64,000 nucleotides of DNA, taken from the NCBI RefSeq assembly GCF_037126465.1, contig NW_026999351.1, positions 620,001 to 684,000 of the forward strand, in the 5' to 3' direction. Position numbers and translations under genes: made by a program. Of this stretch, positions 45,801 to 58,789 are shown piece after piece. The first letter of the stretch is position 1, and each line of letters begins with the position of its first letter. This stretch comes from Ornithodoros turicata (taxonomy: Eukaryota > Arthropoda > Arachnida > Ixodida > Argasidae). The notes under the pieces were generated by a model. The model was not told the DNA's origin. It saw nothing but the letters and a program-made list of their open reading frames with translations, and made no database searches.

Positions 45801-46014
45801 AACTGAAGTTCAAGTGTGTTGGTTGAGTAATGTGGTAACAAACAGGAAACATGAACGGACAGAGGACGCGTTTTCTTTGAAGTTTTGTACGTTTTAAAAT
45901 ACACTTTAACGTTCCTGCTTACGTGTCTCTTGCTACTGAATTGATCAAGTCGCTTGCGTACACGCACACAATGTACAGTGCTGTAATTTTTGCACTATAT
46001 AGTGCATCGAATGT
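42894..46014. other. No recognisable gene
   Basis: Minus-strand frames at 43963-44628 and 45517-45852 are the longest (up to 126 codons). I recognise no domain in them and they overlap each other in different frames. Confidence 0.4.
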
Positions 46015-46402
46015 ATATAGGAAGTGACTTTTCGGGTTGAATGCCTTTCTCAGATTCGGGGGGTAAGAATTGGGCGCTAATTTTAACTCTGTAATGGGGT
46101 AGAAATCGGGCTATAATTGTGCCTTCGGGTGTTATCGGGTGTTTTGTGTTTCTCCTCTTGTCTACTAAGTCATTGCCTTTTTTTCGGGGGGGGGGGGGGG
46201 GGGGGGGTGACCTACCAGCGCTAATACCCGAAGGCATAGACAGTGCTGACACACATGGGTATATTTCAGCGAACGTAAGTGACCCATTCTTTCATGTGCC
46301 AAAATCGGGTTTAAATCGAATTGGTCGGAGGTGAGTTCGGGGGGGGGGGGATAACTGGGCGGAATCGGATTTTACCCGAAAAAGTCACTCCCTAAATATA
46401 TA
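46015..46402. mobile_element. Non-autonomous element with inverted ends
   Basis: The left end TATATAGGAAGTGACTTTTC and right end, inverted, TATATTTAGGGAGTGACTTT form imperfect inverted repeats of about 30 bp. The interior has CGGGT-rich words and long G runs (46187-46207 and 46340-46350). Confidence 0.65.
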
Positions 46403-47754
46403 GAGGTTCGAGTTTATGTGCCGCGTACCTGTTGAACATGAGGGGAACTGATGTTCTGAGGCTGGAAAACATGGACCTGATCCCGGACCGAACCCAAGAA
46501 TGGGCGGGAATGATGCCAGGTTTATTCAGGAATGGTGTATCAGTAAGTATTCCGGTAGCTTAATCCGGTACTGAATGGTTCCTGAAGGAGAAACTGAATG
46601 TAACCGGAACAAGGTCGTGATTTGTCGGATGACACCCGCATAATGCACCTGATAGAACACAGGAGTGCTGAATCCAAGGCGATGCATGCTTCCGCTTGCT
46701 ATCAGTCTTTATTGCAGCGGATTCATGTGAAACCAAGAAACATGGTGAACCAGCAAGAGATCATGCATGACTAGTGTGAAACCTGAAGTCGGGATACCCG
46801 ACACAGCGCCCTGATTGTCGTGCTTTTGCATAATATATGCATAAATGACATACGAAGTGAAGATTCAGTCGAAAATTTTGGTTGCATGGTTTCGTTTGCC
46901 TTTCAATTCACTGAATTGTGAGCTAACAAGAAATTTCACTAGAGCCGGGGACGACGCCTTCCATTCCTCCCGTCCTACGCTGTGTGCCTGAGTGACTTCT
47001 GCAAATAATGCACACACATGAAGACGGAGAAAGAAGTTGCTAAGCGGAATCGCAGCTCAAGGACGTATAGAGGGAGAACTCACCTTTTTTTGCAAGGAGA
47101 GGGCATGTCTTGTGGTAATCCAAGAGACTGCCGCTGCTAGCGAGTTGGTTACTATCCAGGGATGACATATCGTGGAACACAGCCCACAAGACACAACACG
47201 CGCAACCGCCTTCTCAAGAAGCGCAAGCAAATTCCACACAGCTATTTAAAGTGTCACTGAAGGGATAAAGGAAAAAGCGCACACACACAAAGCACGCGAT
47301 GTAAGGAGCGGCTACGTATCAGATATATTCTTCAAATAGTCTTCTTGCTTGCCACCGTACTACATCTCTCCTACCTCTACACGTTTCACTGCTGCAGTTT
47401 TCCTATGTGGAGCACACAAAAAAGCGTCTTCTGCCTCTAAGTTCACGAGCGCATAGTCCATCTCAAAAGTACACGTGATGATGAATGAATCCTGTCTGGG
47501 CCTAGCACTTCGAAAGACTGCAGAGATCAGGCGACCTGCTGATGTCGACAATGTACCAAGAATAAGTATGTTCCCCATGAGCCCGAAGGCACAGTGGTGA
47601 AGAAGCGGAAGGGTCCGTGTATGCTTCCCGTTGGGTTCTGGTATTTTCCGCTGAGCTATAAACCGGAAACCAGTTTAGCTCCTGATATTCCTTTGTCCAG
47701 ACGGACTGCATTGTACATGTGGATTCGTGCACGTGAGGCTTATTAGATTTTTAT
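46403..47754. other. No recognisable gene
   Basis: I see no supported gene. Confidence 0.4.
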
Positions 47755-48020
47755 TTATTTTTTATTCCGTGTTAGCGCCGCGAAGCAACTTGGGGCTATG
47801 GCCGGCGTACAGATGTCGACAGATGAAGAGAGGACAGTAGGACGGAGTGGATTACAGGGGAGGTTAATTTGCGTCCTGGGCCGACTTCAGGGGAAGCTGT
47901 GCCGATATTCGTCTGGAAAGTCTTCAGACAGCACAGCCGGCAACAGGATTCAAACCCGTTTCACCTCCCAGTCTCAGTGTGGAAAAACGATCATGTTAAC
48001 CACTATGCCACGGGAGCTCG
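47755..48020 (-). mobile_element. Near full-length tRNA-derived SINE
   Basis: Inverse orientation of the copy at 37882, with the B box seen on + as GGATTCAAACC (47946-47956) and the A-box region as TTAACCACTATGCCACGGGA. The tail lies at 47755-47775. More diverged than the 37.9-kb copy; no clear target duplication found. Confidence 0.85.
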
Positions 48021-48438
48021 TTTTCATTAGCCAAGCGGAAAATTTTGTAACGCATCCATATTATCATGCTATGTGAAACCCCTACCCCAACAAAAAATAA
48101 AAAAACATTTAGTAATATTTTTCTTGTCAGAATACGTGCGCCGAATCATACAGTACCTTTCTGGCATTCACTGACGTCCGTTATCCGTGAGCAGAAAATT
48201 ACTTTATCAATACAAATTAATACTGATTCGTTGTTTTATGTCGCAGGCAACTGCGAAATTGCTTTAGTCCAACCTGAGCTTAACTTAATCTCGCGCTGCC
48301 ATCATTTCACCGTCCTACCATCACTGCATCTCATTGCTGGTTCGACTGGCCATGCAAGGTATCTCGAAATAATGTACACAGCACGTGGCTCCGGAAAAAT
48401 GTTCCCAGGGTGCATCAATTTGAGGGATCCCACGTATA

Positions 48439-49321
48439 CAGGGTGTCCCAGAAAATGTGTCATTGAATTATAATAAAACAACTACGCCACCTAGAATCAT
48501 GCGGCCAAGAGCATTTGTTCTTATTAGGTTTTTGCCACCTCCTAATGTGAATGTCATGTACTCCAAGTTTAATTATGTAAATACTTGCGAACTTCTGCGA
48601 AAAACTCAGAAATTTGCCAAGTAAAGGTCACTTTTTTACCCCACCAATACGAAGAGCGTGCCGAATTCACTCAGATTCATGATAAGTCAAAGTGATATTC
48701 GCCAGCTATCCAATCGGAAAAAATAGCCGAATATCATGCTTTTCGGGGCACTGGACCATAGCGCACGATGACTTTTTGAGCGCAATCGCTCTCAGTACGA
48801 AGAAAGGAGGTTCCGAAGCCAGCCCACAGAATGATAGTAGAAAAAGTAACAGTTCCTAAAATTGGGAGAGGGAAAGCATTGTCCCAACGAAAGTCGGACG
48901 TGATAAGCCGTGCCTGTTTTATCTCTTTCTGCGATATCGGGGAGGGCTGGGTTTCCAACCTCCTTTCGTCGGACTGAGAAAGACTGCGCTAAAAGATTCA
49001 TCGTGCGCTATTCTGTGCGACCTCCATAGAGCATGATGTTCGGCTATTTTTTCCGATGGGATAGCTCCTGAATATCCTTGTCAATTACCATTAATTTGAC
49101 TAAATTAGACACGCTCTTCACATTGGTGGGATAAAAAGTAACCTTTACTAGACAAATTTCCGACTTAAGCTGGCAAAAATTAACATAATTAAACTTACGT
49201 TACACGACATTCACATGAGGAGGTGGCAAAAACCCAGCAAGAACAAATGCCACTGACCGCATGACTCTATGTGGTGTAGTTTTTTATTATAATTCAATAA
49301 CATGTTTTCTGGGACACCCTG
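48439..49321. mobile_element. 883-bp foldback element flanked by TATA
   Basis: The ends are CAGGGTGTCCCAGAAAA and its inverse (TTTTCTGGGACACCCTG), with arms of roughly 200-240 bp that diverge only slightly. TATA lies on both sides (48435-48438 and 49322-49325). The interior has a second layer of inverted words (AAAATAGCCGAA/TTCGGCTATTTTTT). There is no transposase frame. Confidence 0.88.
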
Positions 49322-50021
49322 TATAACCGGACAATTGGTTGGAAGTATTTCCATCTCTGCTGCTGATATAATCGGGAAAAAGATGTTTTGCGGGATTCCA
49401 CCGATAACGTTCGTGAACACGCCACACGTAATTTAATAATTCGGGACTTGGCAGAACAACGTGATCGAGGGAATCCGTCATCTGTTACGTAAGATCTATT
49501 ACACGTTCACTTTATATATTTTGAAAGATTGTCAAAGGAAACCCGGTTGGTGGCCAAGTATTAGGTACGTCCTTCCGGTTTTGTTCAGGCGATATTCAAG
49601 TGGATTCACGGAACCGGCGTCAGGAATACGGTTGGACTGACGCCGGAATGTCAGTCGGATAGTGCCCTGATTCAGGTTATTCAGGAAGTTCCGTACGGGA
49701 TGGCGACTTTTTGCGACTAAAAAAATGGCTGAATTTTAAGACAGAAAGTTTCGCGGATACAGGCCGCAAAAGCAAATTTTTAAGATGACAATTTCCTGGA
49801 ACAGTACCACAAGCGCAAGCAGGGGAACTACCTATGGAGGTAGCCCCCTATGGAGAGACACTATTTCCACGTTACATTCCTACAAGCTGAATAACAACGC
49901 TCTATAAGGGGGTTTGCTTTTCCTACTGGTCATACCAAGAACAGGTGTCACATAAATCCGCCACCTTTGTAACTACCCCCAAGCGGGTCCTTTTTGCAAA
50001 ACCGCTCTTGCATATCAGCTC
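49322..50021. other. Mostly no gene; one copy of the CTACCTCC hairpin repeat
   Basis: About 49824-49905 is an inverse copy of 58405-58490, sharing GCTACCTCCATAGGTAG, GTGTCT.TCCA, GTAACGT and AGCTTGTAGGA. Nothing else is recognised. Confidence 0.6.
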
Positions 50022-50272
50022 TTGCACAGGGACTAAGGCTTCGCCTTTGCCGCTCCCCTAGTGGCATGCGGTGACGACGATGCTTGAGTTTCGAAAAGTG
50101 AAATACCAATGTTGATCACAGTGATATGAGGGTAGTTCAATCTGTAATGTGCCAGGGTATGAACTATCGTCGTGGAAGTGTATTTAGAAACTAAGACGAT
50201 GATTTTGAAACAGCTTCTGACATAAGCAGCATGAGAGTCGACATAGGCTGAATGTATATAGAGCGGGATCAC
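50022..50272 (+). repeat. Interspersed repeat family, copy 2
   Basis: Partner of 42650-42893 in the same orientation. It contains extra bases (GCTCCCCTAGTGG) near its start. Confidence 0.75.
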
Positions 50273-51799
50273 TCTGGTTTCACACTTCGTAAAATAAACT
50301 TCGATAATAAACTCCTGAAAATAAATCACGAAAAAATCCACGGTGTAATGATAAAGCCGTAAAAATCAACTTTTGGGACGTAAACGCTTCAAATTAAAAC
50401 TTTCAAAATAAATCCTTTCTGATTGGTCGACGGGCGCGACAGCCCCAGAGGAGCGATGGCTTTTGGCTCCCGCGTCTGAAAATAGTTCCCCGCAGGGTGT
50501 GGTTCTTTGCGGTGGGCTGGGAACGAGAGTACCGAGTCTGGGCGAATCGTTTGCTGTATTCTCCGCCGGCTATCAGTATTCTGTTGACATCGCTGATAGT
50601 GCTTTGTTCTGCTGGTCGCCTGTCAAATTTGAGCACGTTCAACTCTGAAATCGTGACGTAAGTCACCAAATGAGTTCCAGTGTTGGCTCCAGCTATGGTG
50701 AACATCTGCCATATGAACTGCATTGGTTGTAGAAATCGGAGACTTGAAAAATGACGATCGACGAAAAAGCCACACACCGGTACCTCGTGGATGTGTTGTG
50801 TTTGTCCGTCTGTGTGTGTTTCAGCCTCACAACTGTAGAACCGTGAAATCGGAACCTGACTGTGTACTTTCATGCGTGTGGTTTTCCTTGGGCGCCTACG
50901 TTATGATAAATGCAGGGAGCTGGTACTGGACAGAATCTCGAAATGCCAAATGTTAAAAAAAACTATTTTCTTTCTGGTGAATAACTGAAGTCAGCAGAGG
51001 TGCCTTCATTTTTTCTGTTACCAGGACACGGTAACCTTAATGTGTAAAGAAATAATATTCTAATTTCAGGAACATCTACATTGACCACACATCACACACC
51101 TTCCTAGACAACGATTTGCTATGCAAAAGCGGCAAGAGATGTACCTAGACATTCAAGCACTTCAAGCACTTTGTTCTCAGTGGAGTTTGAATACCCTGGA
51201 ACCTATAAGAATGCCATTTTCAAGGTCTCAAAAGCCATGAAATTTTCAGCCAGAAATTTGAAAGCCAGAAAAGATTGCTGCATCTTTTTTCTTTTTTAAT
51301 TCTCGCGGAACTATTTATGCTTCTTCTGAAAAAAATTCTGCTTCTCTGATGTCGGAACTGTGTCTCTCAACCAAGGGCAATAAGTAACAGGAATCCGAAG
51401 TGTGAGAAATGAATGGCACCCTCTGTTGTATTCGTTTGCCTTCCTTTCTCTCCTATAATTTTCATATTCAGAAATCCTCAAGTACATTTACTAACAGATC
51501 ACTATTTATGTTAAGTACCAACGCAAAGAAGAGGTTTGAAATTTACGGTACCAGCTCCTTCATTGTGTGCAACAGTACCCTTGCACCTATTTTTACAGCT
51601 GAAACAGAAACCTCAGTTCCCACAACCCCGGGGCGTCAGCCCGTCCGTTGCGCGCGCCAAGGAACAAGCAGCACAACAGGTTTAATCAAACAGCACACAC
51701 GGTTTATTTTGTCTTCTCTGCCACAATGTGTACTGCGTCAGGGCGAGCATCTCCCAAAAAAGTAACCTCGCCCTGTCGCACCCTGCCTTCTATCTTCCT
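50273..51799. other. No recognisable gene
   Basis: I see no supported gene. Confidence 0.4.
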
Positions 51800-52336
51800 G
51801 GAGGACCCTCGTGACAGCCCTGGGTTCCCGCCAATGGACAACCGTCATTCTCCCCCCATCTATGTTGAGCAGAGTTGATCCAGCGCTCGCTTTCCGCATG
51901 CAACGAAACACGTCTCTTCAAGATGCTGCATTAATCCACCGAATGCGCCTCGATGTGGCCTTTACAGCTCAGTGGCGTTACCGCTTGAGACAAGTTGACC
52001 CTCCCACCTGCTGGCACTGTGGTGCTCTAGAGGATCTGGAGCACATTCCTCGTCATTGCCTCCACTACCAACCTTCCCGAACCGCACTCTCCGAGTCTGT
52101 TAATCAGCTGGACTAGCCCCTTCTCCCTGTCGAAATTGCATGGTTCCTCGCCCAATACAGTCCAGCAACGATCTGCCCTCAAAGCTCTTTTGACATTTCT
52201 GGACACCATCGGACTTCGATCGTTATTGTGAAGAGGCTCCTTATTTTATTCCCCATCCCCACCAGCAATGGGGTAGACTATCGCCACTGGCGATGAAACT
52301 CCCCACTCTCCATCTCAAAATAATGTTGTTGTTCCT
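51800..52336 (+). mobile_element. 3' end of the RNase H LINE, second copy
   Basis: Matches 10440-10945: GAGCAGAGTT.ATCCAGCGCTC, CGAATGCGCCTCGATGTGGC and the TATCGCC...GGCGATGAAACTCCCC tail. The frame codes for the C-terminal part with a clean zinc knuckle (CWHCGALEDLEHIPRHC), which in the first copy is decayed. It is 5'-truncated, as usual for LINE copies. Confidence 0.85.
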
Positions 52337-52829
52337 TATCCACTGGTAACATGGTAGCTTTTGTTCCAGGTTGCCGCCAGTCCCCCAGGCAGTGCGAAAG
52401 TCGCATCCTTTTCATTGGCAAAAGAACGTTGTGGAAGATTCGAAAAAAGCAAAATGTGCCCATTGCAAGACCCCTGCAGGTGATGGCTGCCACCATTGGA
52501 TTGGCATCATCCGGTAGCTTTAGACATGACCTTTCACATGATATAAAGTTCCTTTAAACATTTTCTCTTTCTGATTGAGACGCAGCGCTACCTTTACGTG
52601 GGGCGAGTTTTCCACACAAAGGCGCTCCTCGTATGTTTACGAGGGCGTTTTGCTCCATAGTCTTGCTAACACAGTGTAAGTCCTAGAGGACTGCCATTTT
52701 AAACCTCCTAATAAACGAACCCGAACAGGTGCAGAAGGCACTCTTTACACGACTAAATTTCATTTACAAGAAATAATACTCGACCGTGGCTGGCCCTTGC
52801 ACTGCAACGAGTCAGGCTAGCCGGAAACA
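52337..52829. other. No recognisable gene
   Basis: I see no supported gene. Confidence 0.4.
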
Positions 52830-53277
52830 CCTGACACCTTAAATACAATTTGGTCTCGTTTGTCCCTGCTTCTTAGCCACAATATTTTTTGTATCAGACC
52901 TGGGATCAGTTTGGCTGACTTCCATTCATCAAGCTTTCGGTCTCTGTGCTCGATTGCGTCCTTCTGAGAAACGTACAATAGCACAATATTGGGGCCATGG
53001 CCATTGCCAACTTGCAAATGAAGGCGTTCGGGGTTTGAATAACATCCGCGGGTGATGACCTCAACTGATAAACAGTGACTGTGTGTTTTAGATTGCCGCC
53101 AATGCCGTCACAAGCGTTTTTGTCATGGCGTGGAGCTTGATGTCTATTTGCGAAATGTGCACTGGCACCGTCGGAGACGTACACACATTCGCGCAAAGAA
53201 GAGGTTGAAGGTCGCGTGGGCATGGGTGGGGCGCGAAGGCCGCAGCCTCGTGGACCCTGCCGGACCCTGCCTGACAA
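52830..53277 (-). pseudogene. Fragment of an uncharacterised invertebrate CDGIGG-type protein
   Basis: The minus-strand frame contains VSDGASAHFANRHQ, then KNACDGIGGNLKHTVTVYQL and later VIQTPNAF. I recall this order (SDGAS.Q..NR, H.K.ACDGIGG..K, I.TP..L) from uncharacterised, often multicopy, proteins of cnidarians and arthropods that may derive from transposons. A second frame (52.82-53.02 kb) continues with VSQKDAIEHRDRKLDEW, so at least one frame jump is present. The Asp and Gly residues suggest an enzyme-like fold, but no function is known to me. Confidence 0.5.
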
Positions 53278-56200
53278 AAAAAAAAACGCTGTGCGTCCCT
53301 CAGGTAAAAATAAAAGATTTCCTCACTTGGCGTCTAAAGTAGAGGCATGACGCCACCTTTCCAAATAATCAAGGAAATCGAAGATGGCATCTTGGAGAAA
53401 TTGCGATGTAACATTGTCAATTTTCGCCTACCATGTGCGATCCTCAAGCAAATAACACAGAAACCACTGGGCTGAGAAAAATTAACTCTATACAGCCCGA
53501 AAGCAATTTCAAGTCCTATTGAATAACACTAAGCTCGATGTCCTCAGAAGTTCCGTCATGAAACAAATTGGTAATAAAATTTGGCCTTTTTGAACGTTTA
53601 AGCAAAGCTTGGCATTTTTTAACAGAAAATTTGTGGGCCCCCAGAGTTCTCTGGGTGGCTGTCGACAGTGTCTACGGTGCAGCTCATAACCACAAAAAAA
53701 CTTCAAGTTCCTAGGCGTAAAATCAGCGGCGGTAGTACTGGTAAAGTCGGTCCAGAAGAAAGCGCGCTCAAGCAGCCTCAACTTTCGTCCTCTCCCGCCC
53801 GGCAACTACTCCTCGCACGAGCGTCGCACGCGGCGCGATTTGCGTCGTTTGAGTTGTTCTCCAACATATATATATATATTTTCTTTCTGCGCAAATTAAA
53901 AAGTAAGATTTTCACACGTTGTTCGATTTAAAATGAAACTACCCTCCTATAGGTCTATAGGCTGCTGCCTCCTATTGAGTGCAGATATTCTGGTGGCTGT
54001 ACAGCTGCAAGCTGTTCGTCCGGGTAAAGGAAAGCTTGAAGACTGTGCATGCACGGTGGGAGCATGCAGAGAATTGCGTGCACAGTTACGGTTGGGAAAG
54101 AAATTACTGTACATAAAGCAGAGTGAGGCATGCCCCACCCAGGCCACGAGGAAGTACTATTATAAGCCATTACCTCCTGTTCAGACAGTCGGCTCATTTT
54201 TCTGTTGTGGGTGAGGGGCACATGGATCACAGTAAATGATTTCAAAGAGGTGTTATGTTGCATTCTGACGTGATCTGAGCCAGTATGGTCAGCTGAAGCA
54301 GTAATATCGACAGAAAACACTTGCACATAACATGATGTAAGTTTTTCCCGTTCAAGGAAACATATGCCAGCAGATTTTGAGCGTGCTATTGGACAAGGTG
54401 TGTCCTTGAAATTATGTGATTTGCTCACTTTCCAAACAAATTCAGTTATGCGAAAACAATCACAAATGTTGCTGAAGCTGATATTAACATTGCCTTGAGT
54501 TTGAGGGGGAAAACACAGGACGAACACAGGACGAGATGAACAGATAGACTCACGAACTAGCAATGAAGCTTTAATACACAAAGGGCAGGGGGGAAGAGAG
54601 AGTACACTCCGGCGTCTCAGCGTAGGTGAATATGAGGCGCGTAATACGAACCTCTTAACGGTCGGTGGTAGCATCGATAACCGCACAAGGGAACGTGTGT
54701 GCTTCCAAAGAATGGAAAGATATTCCAAAACAGTACAGATTGCAAAAAGGACGATAAAAAGTAGAAATATTGGTAACAGTAACAGTACAATATATAAAAA
54801 TATAAACATACAAGCAAAACTGAGAAGTGAAGAAGGTACGGAATAAAATGTAGGAGTCTGTCCCATGGAATTAGTCAAGATTACAGAAGTTATCCGGGGC
54901 TAACAGGGCTAAGGAGAGTGACGAAGCCTTCTGGGATGACAATGCTAGGTTGGCTCACATATCCTTTTGTAGTTGCTATTAGAGAGGATTGTTGTAGAGT
55001 GCGGGACAGTCTGTCATTGCAGGAGATTAAACAGTTGGTTCCGGGAAGGTCCGCCGAACAACCAGAACAGTCCTCCAAATGTTTAAAAAGTTCAGAAGTA
55101 CTTCATTGGTTTTTGACAACTGAACTTTTGACAACAACGTTTTTGATTTGCTGAAGCTGTTACGAAGCAGCGTCTGCATCTAATCTGTAGGTCTGGGCAG
55201 AACAGTAGAATGGAAAATCTGTATGATATAGCACCATACAGATGGAATGTGAATGAGCTGACGATTTTTGCTTCTTGCGTAAGAACAAATATACCTGTAG
55301 GTTCTCAAAATGGAAAAGCAGATTGTCGATTTTCACAGGAGACAGCCACAAAGGCATCATTTTTTTACTTCCTATACCACCTCCACTGACGAACAAGCTA
55401 CATTTCGGTATGGCTAAGAAAAAATATCTTGTTGAAAGAAGGATAAACCTGTTGATGTTCAATATGTTATAGGAGAGGATCTGTCATACCAATAACGCAC
55501 GATTTTCTTTTTACTTTATAGACAAGCTATATGTGAAAATACTATATAAAAAACGCGTTTTTTTTCTTTTTGCAAGTGATTGGTGTCCACGAGTGCTCGG
55601 TTCAACGATGAATATAGATGAGCTTGATATTTTCATGCGGAGCTAATTTACGTACAACAGTTTACGAGCATAAATAATCTAGGGGTCCTCGAAGGATGCT
55701 AATTTTGCGGAAATTTATCGTAAACTTGACCCAAAGTGTGCTCCAGTCTTGAGGTTTCGCCACGTCACGAGATTTATTCTCGTTCTGTATATGCGCTCGG
55801 GATGGTAGTCCCACGCTCCCCCTCTAACACCGGACAAGGAAAGCGCGGTAATGACGTATATGTAGATGTCAGAAGGAAGCTCGTAACAGACAACTTTTTC
55901 ATCTTTGGGCACAGGTTAACGCGGCCCCATTGTTACCCCATTATATATACATATCATCCACAAACTGCACACACTTTTTTTAGCGATATTTAAGAGAGCC
56001 AAGCTACACCTCTGGCTGGTTTTGGCAGGAATGGCCCAGATTGACCGTTATACAAGCAAATGAATGTCAACTTTGGAACAGATGAAGGAAAAATTATTTT
56101 AATATGCCTCACTATGAGTATTGTGTAACCAGCTTCCTTAATTTACTACTTTTCATAGCTAACATCTGTGACAGATGTTCTTTATTACCCTATAATGATT

Positions 56201-58400
56201 TTATTGCGAAAACCCACGAGAATGACCCGTCGTCACAGTAACAAATTCCAATTGTATACAAAGTAATAACAGAATCATATTCTTACTTTATCTGCAACCA
56301 TGATGTGAATTACTTTGTTGAATTGCAGGCTTCAGCGAAAAATTTTAACTGCTAGTCACATAACATGTGATGCCAGTGTCTTTCACCCCAGCCCATGTTA
56401 TTCCATGAGCAGTTACCATCAGGATCAATGAGTTTGCGTTGACGCACTTATGAACGCTAATTTCATGTGTGCCGATGAACGTACTGGAGTGTTAATTAAA
56501 AATATAGTTTGTAGCTGTGGAACACACTCACATTCAGTATGCCATGAGAACTAGGGGAGCACCTTTTAGTTAGATGTAAAATGCTCGGTAATTCGGCTAG
56601 TAGTTTTGCGTACTTCAGGCTTTTAGCAAAGAAGTAGCTGATATTCACACAGGACGAATAATTTGAGCTCTAAGCTTCTCAGAAAGGTAACATGAAAACG
56701 GTTAGGAGCCACTAAGGTTTATTTGAACAAGAACTTCCGTGAAGAGGCCGCACGTATTCAGGCTACACAAATAACTGCGACACAAGTATACGTAACCAAG
56801 GAAAAAAAAAATACAACAAAACAGGGTATCCAGAGCCGAAAGAATAAAATGCACCACATGAGCGACCGTCAAATGAGAAACTAGATAGATAAACTGTGAG
56901 ACATTCGGAGAATTGGTGTTAAAAAGAATTTGGTGGTGAAAACGGGGGCACAGGTGTGTTTCTAGCTATGCACGTGGAACACATAGCTTTTGTTGCGCTG
57001 TGTGGGAAGACCCGAGTGACCTTATGGGCTCAAGAGAAAATGGAGCTAAGACTGCACACGGGGAGACAAATAATGAAGTAGCCTAGCAAGATGATAAATC
57101 ATCTAGCAATCGTCTAGCTAAGCTACCTTTTTTTGTTAAAGCTAAAGTCTAGCTAAGCTACTCGTTTGTGAGGAATTCCGATATTTTCAAAGCACAGGTG
57201 GTGACTTTTGTTGACAACATCCACTGTTTTCTTGACAACAGTTTTAATGTTGACTACAGATTCCTTAGTTTCAGTAAAGGATTTCGTAAGATCTCTCACA
57301 GCCGCTTTCTGTTCAAGTTGTCCTTCCTTAATTCAACCTATTATCTTGTTCTAGATTCCAGTCTTTTCTGCTTGAACTCTCTCGGTTTTCTCCCCGTGCG
57401 TAACTCCGATTGAACTGAAGCCCATCGTGTGGTGGTGCCATCGTGGTGCAATCCCAATAGCTGTAAATCACTTACGACTTCCTCACTCATGCGACTTCGC
57501 CTTCCAAGCTGCATACACCATTAATAGCACTGTCCTTGAGTCTATTTCTACTTTTAAATAACTCTTATAGACAGAGCATATCGCACACATATCTAATGCT
57601 GCTAACTCGTCTCTTGAGCGCCTAACCGAACCGGAACCGAAACAGAAAACCGCAATTAACCGTAAATTTTAGCTGAAACTGATACGTAATTACTAGCGCC
57701 AACTTAGAGCCGAACACAAACGGAACCGATATAAAAACATGGGTTACCGGTTCGCTATACCAGTTCGGTTTGGGTGGGTGCTGTGGGGGTGATGTGGGGA
57801 TTATTGCGGTCTGCTTTCCCAGATTGACCGCACGTTGCTCGCGGAGGGGATAACAGGGGGTCTCGTTGGTCGGAAAACAGAAATAAATGGTTAAAATGTC
57901 GTAGCTAAGAGATCTTGCATCATTTTAGTGGTTGCCTACAATTTGGTACACTCTTTGAAGTATGTGTGATATGCCACAGGAGGAGATCCCCCTGAGGTTG
58001 TCCTTTCTACTTTCTGATGCAAATACACATGTTTTTGGTGTTTCGTTCTTGGATCAAAAATTTTTTCTGAAAAATTATTTTCCAAATAATTATACCAAAT
58101 TACTGTCATTGGTATCTCATATTCCCAACAGTTTGACGAACATCTTTGGGGTAAAAGGAGCCTTTCTGGCTCGATATAATGTTTTCACAAAATGGTGCCA
58201 CCAGCACCAGCTAACTGAGGCGTCGTCGTCGTCGAGTACCGCGACGAGAGCAGCAGCGAAGGAGATGTTTATTCTAAACGCATCCGCCACACCAGCAAAG
58301 TTGGATTACTGGCACTGATGGTATGTAGCACAGCCAGACCTGAATTTCGCTTTTGCGGTGATCGCCGCGGTAACAGTAAATTGGACGTGCTACCTCACTG
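53278..58400. other. No convincing gene; one long chance-like frame
   Basis: The minus frame 54878-53955 (307 codons) is the longest non-Polinton frame. It starts with a hydrophobic stretch encoded by AT-rich sequence (FACMFIFLYIVLLLLPIFLL), shows no recognisable domain and crosses repeat-like sequence at 54515-54605. A 93-codon + frame at 53933 with a hydrophobic start overlaps it. Another frame (57962-58318) ends in an Ser/Ala run. None has supporting evidence. Poly-A and T runs occur at 53277, 55560 and 56801. Confidence 0.4.
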
Positions 58401-58404
58401 TGTG

Positions 58405-58705
58405 AGTGTTGTTATCTAGCTTGTAGGACTGTAACGTAAAGTTAGTGTCTGTCCAAAGGGTACTACCTCCATAGGTAGCTCTCCTGCTTGATGACAATAC
58501 ACACCTCACTGGTGGCTGGTCTCCTATGGCTTTGTTTACGAAGTTCATCCATAGGTAGCTCTCCTGCTTGATGACAATACACACCCTCCCTCGTAACGAC
58601 TCTTCCGGAGTTTCAGGATTGTTCGCAGGGCATGGCACGTACGAAAAGTAATACAGGCTACCTCCATAGGTAGTTATCTTGCTTGATGACAATACACACC
58701 CCTCT
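58405..58705 (+). repeat. Short hairpin-containing repeat, three copies
   Basis: Copies at 58463-58505, 58548-58585 and 58658-58700 share CTACCTCCATAGGTAG (arms CTACCT/AGGTAG) and TGATGACAATACACACC. Further copies are at 60889-60932 and, inverted, at 49824-49860. Confidence 0.8.
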
Positions 58706-58789
58706 CCTATTGAAATAAATGGAGTTTGCACACTCAGGGCCTCTCCCTCAAGATAAACTGTCCCAGCCGAGTTGTACAAAGTTTTTGGA

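Noticed and set aside
45517..45852. Minus frame with CIAHYF...LKDVDVPAV, loosely like the end of a THAP domain
   Set aside because: The Cys/His pattern of the N-terminal half is absent and the match is too short to claim.
53933..54214. 93-codon + frame with signal-like start and seven cysteines
   Set aside because: Could suggest a small secreted protein, but there is no promoter, splice or homology support and the opposite strand is open as well.
53955..54878. 307-codon minus-strand open frame with a hydrophobic N-terminal stretch
   Set aside because: No recognisable domain; the hydrophobic part comes from AT-rich sequence, the frame crosses repeat-like DNA, and an unrelated + strand frame overlaps it. 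Probably chance.
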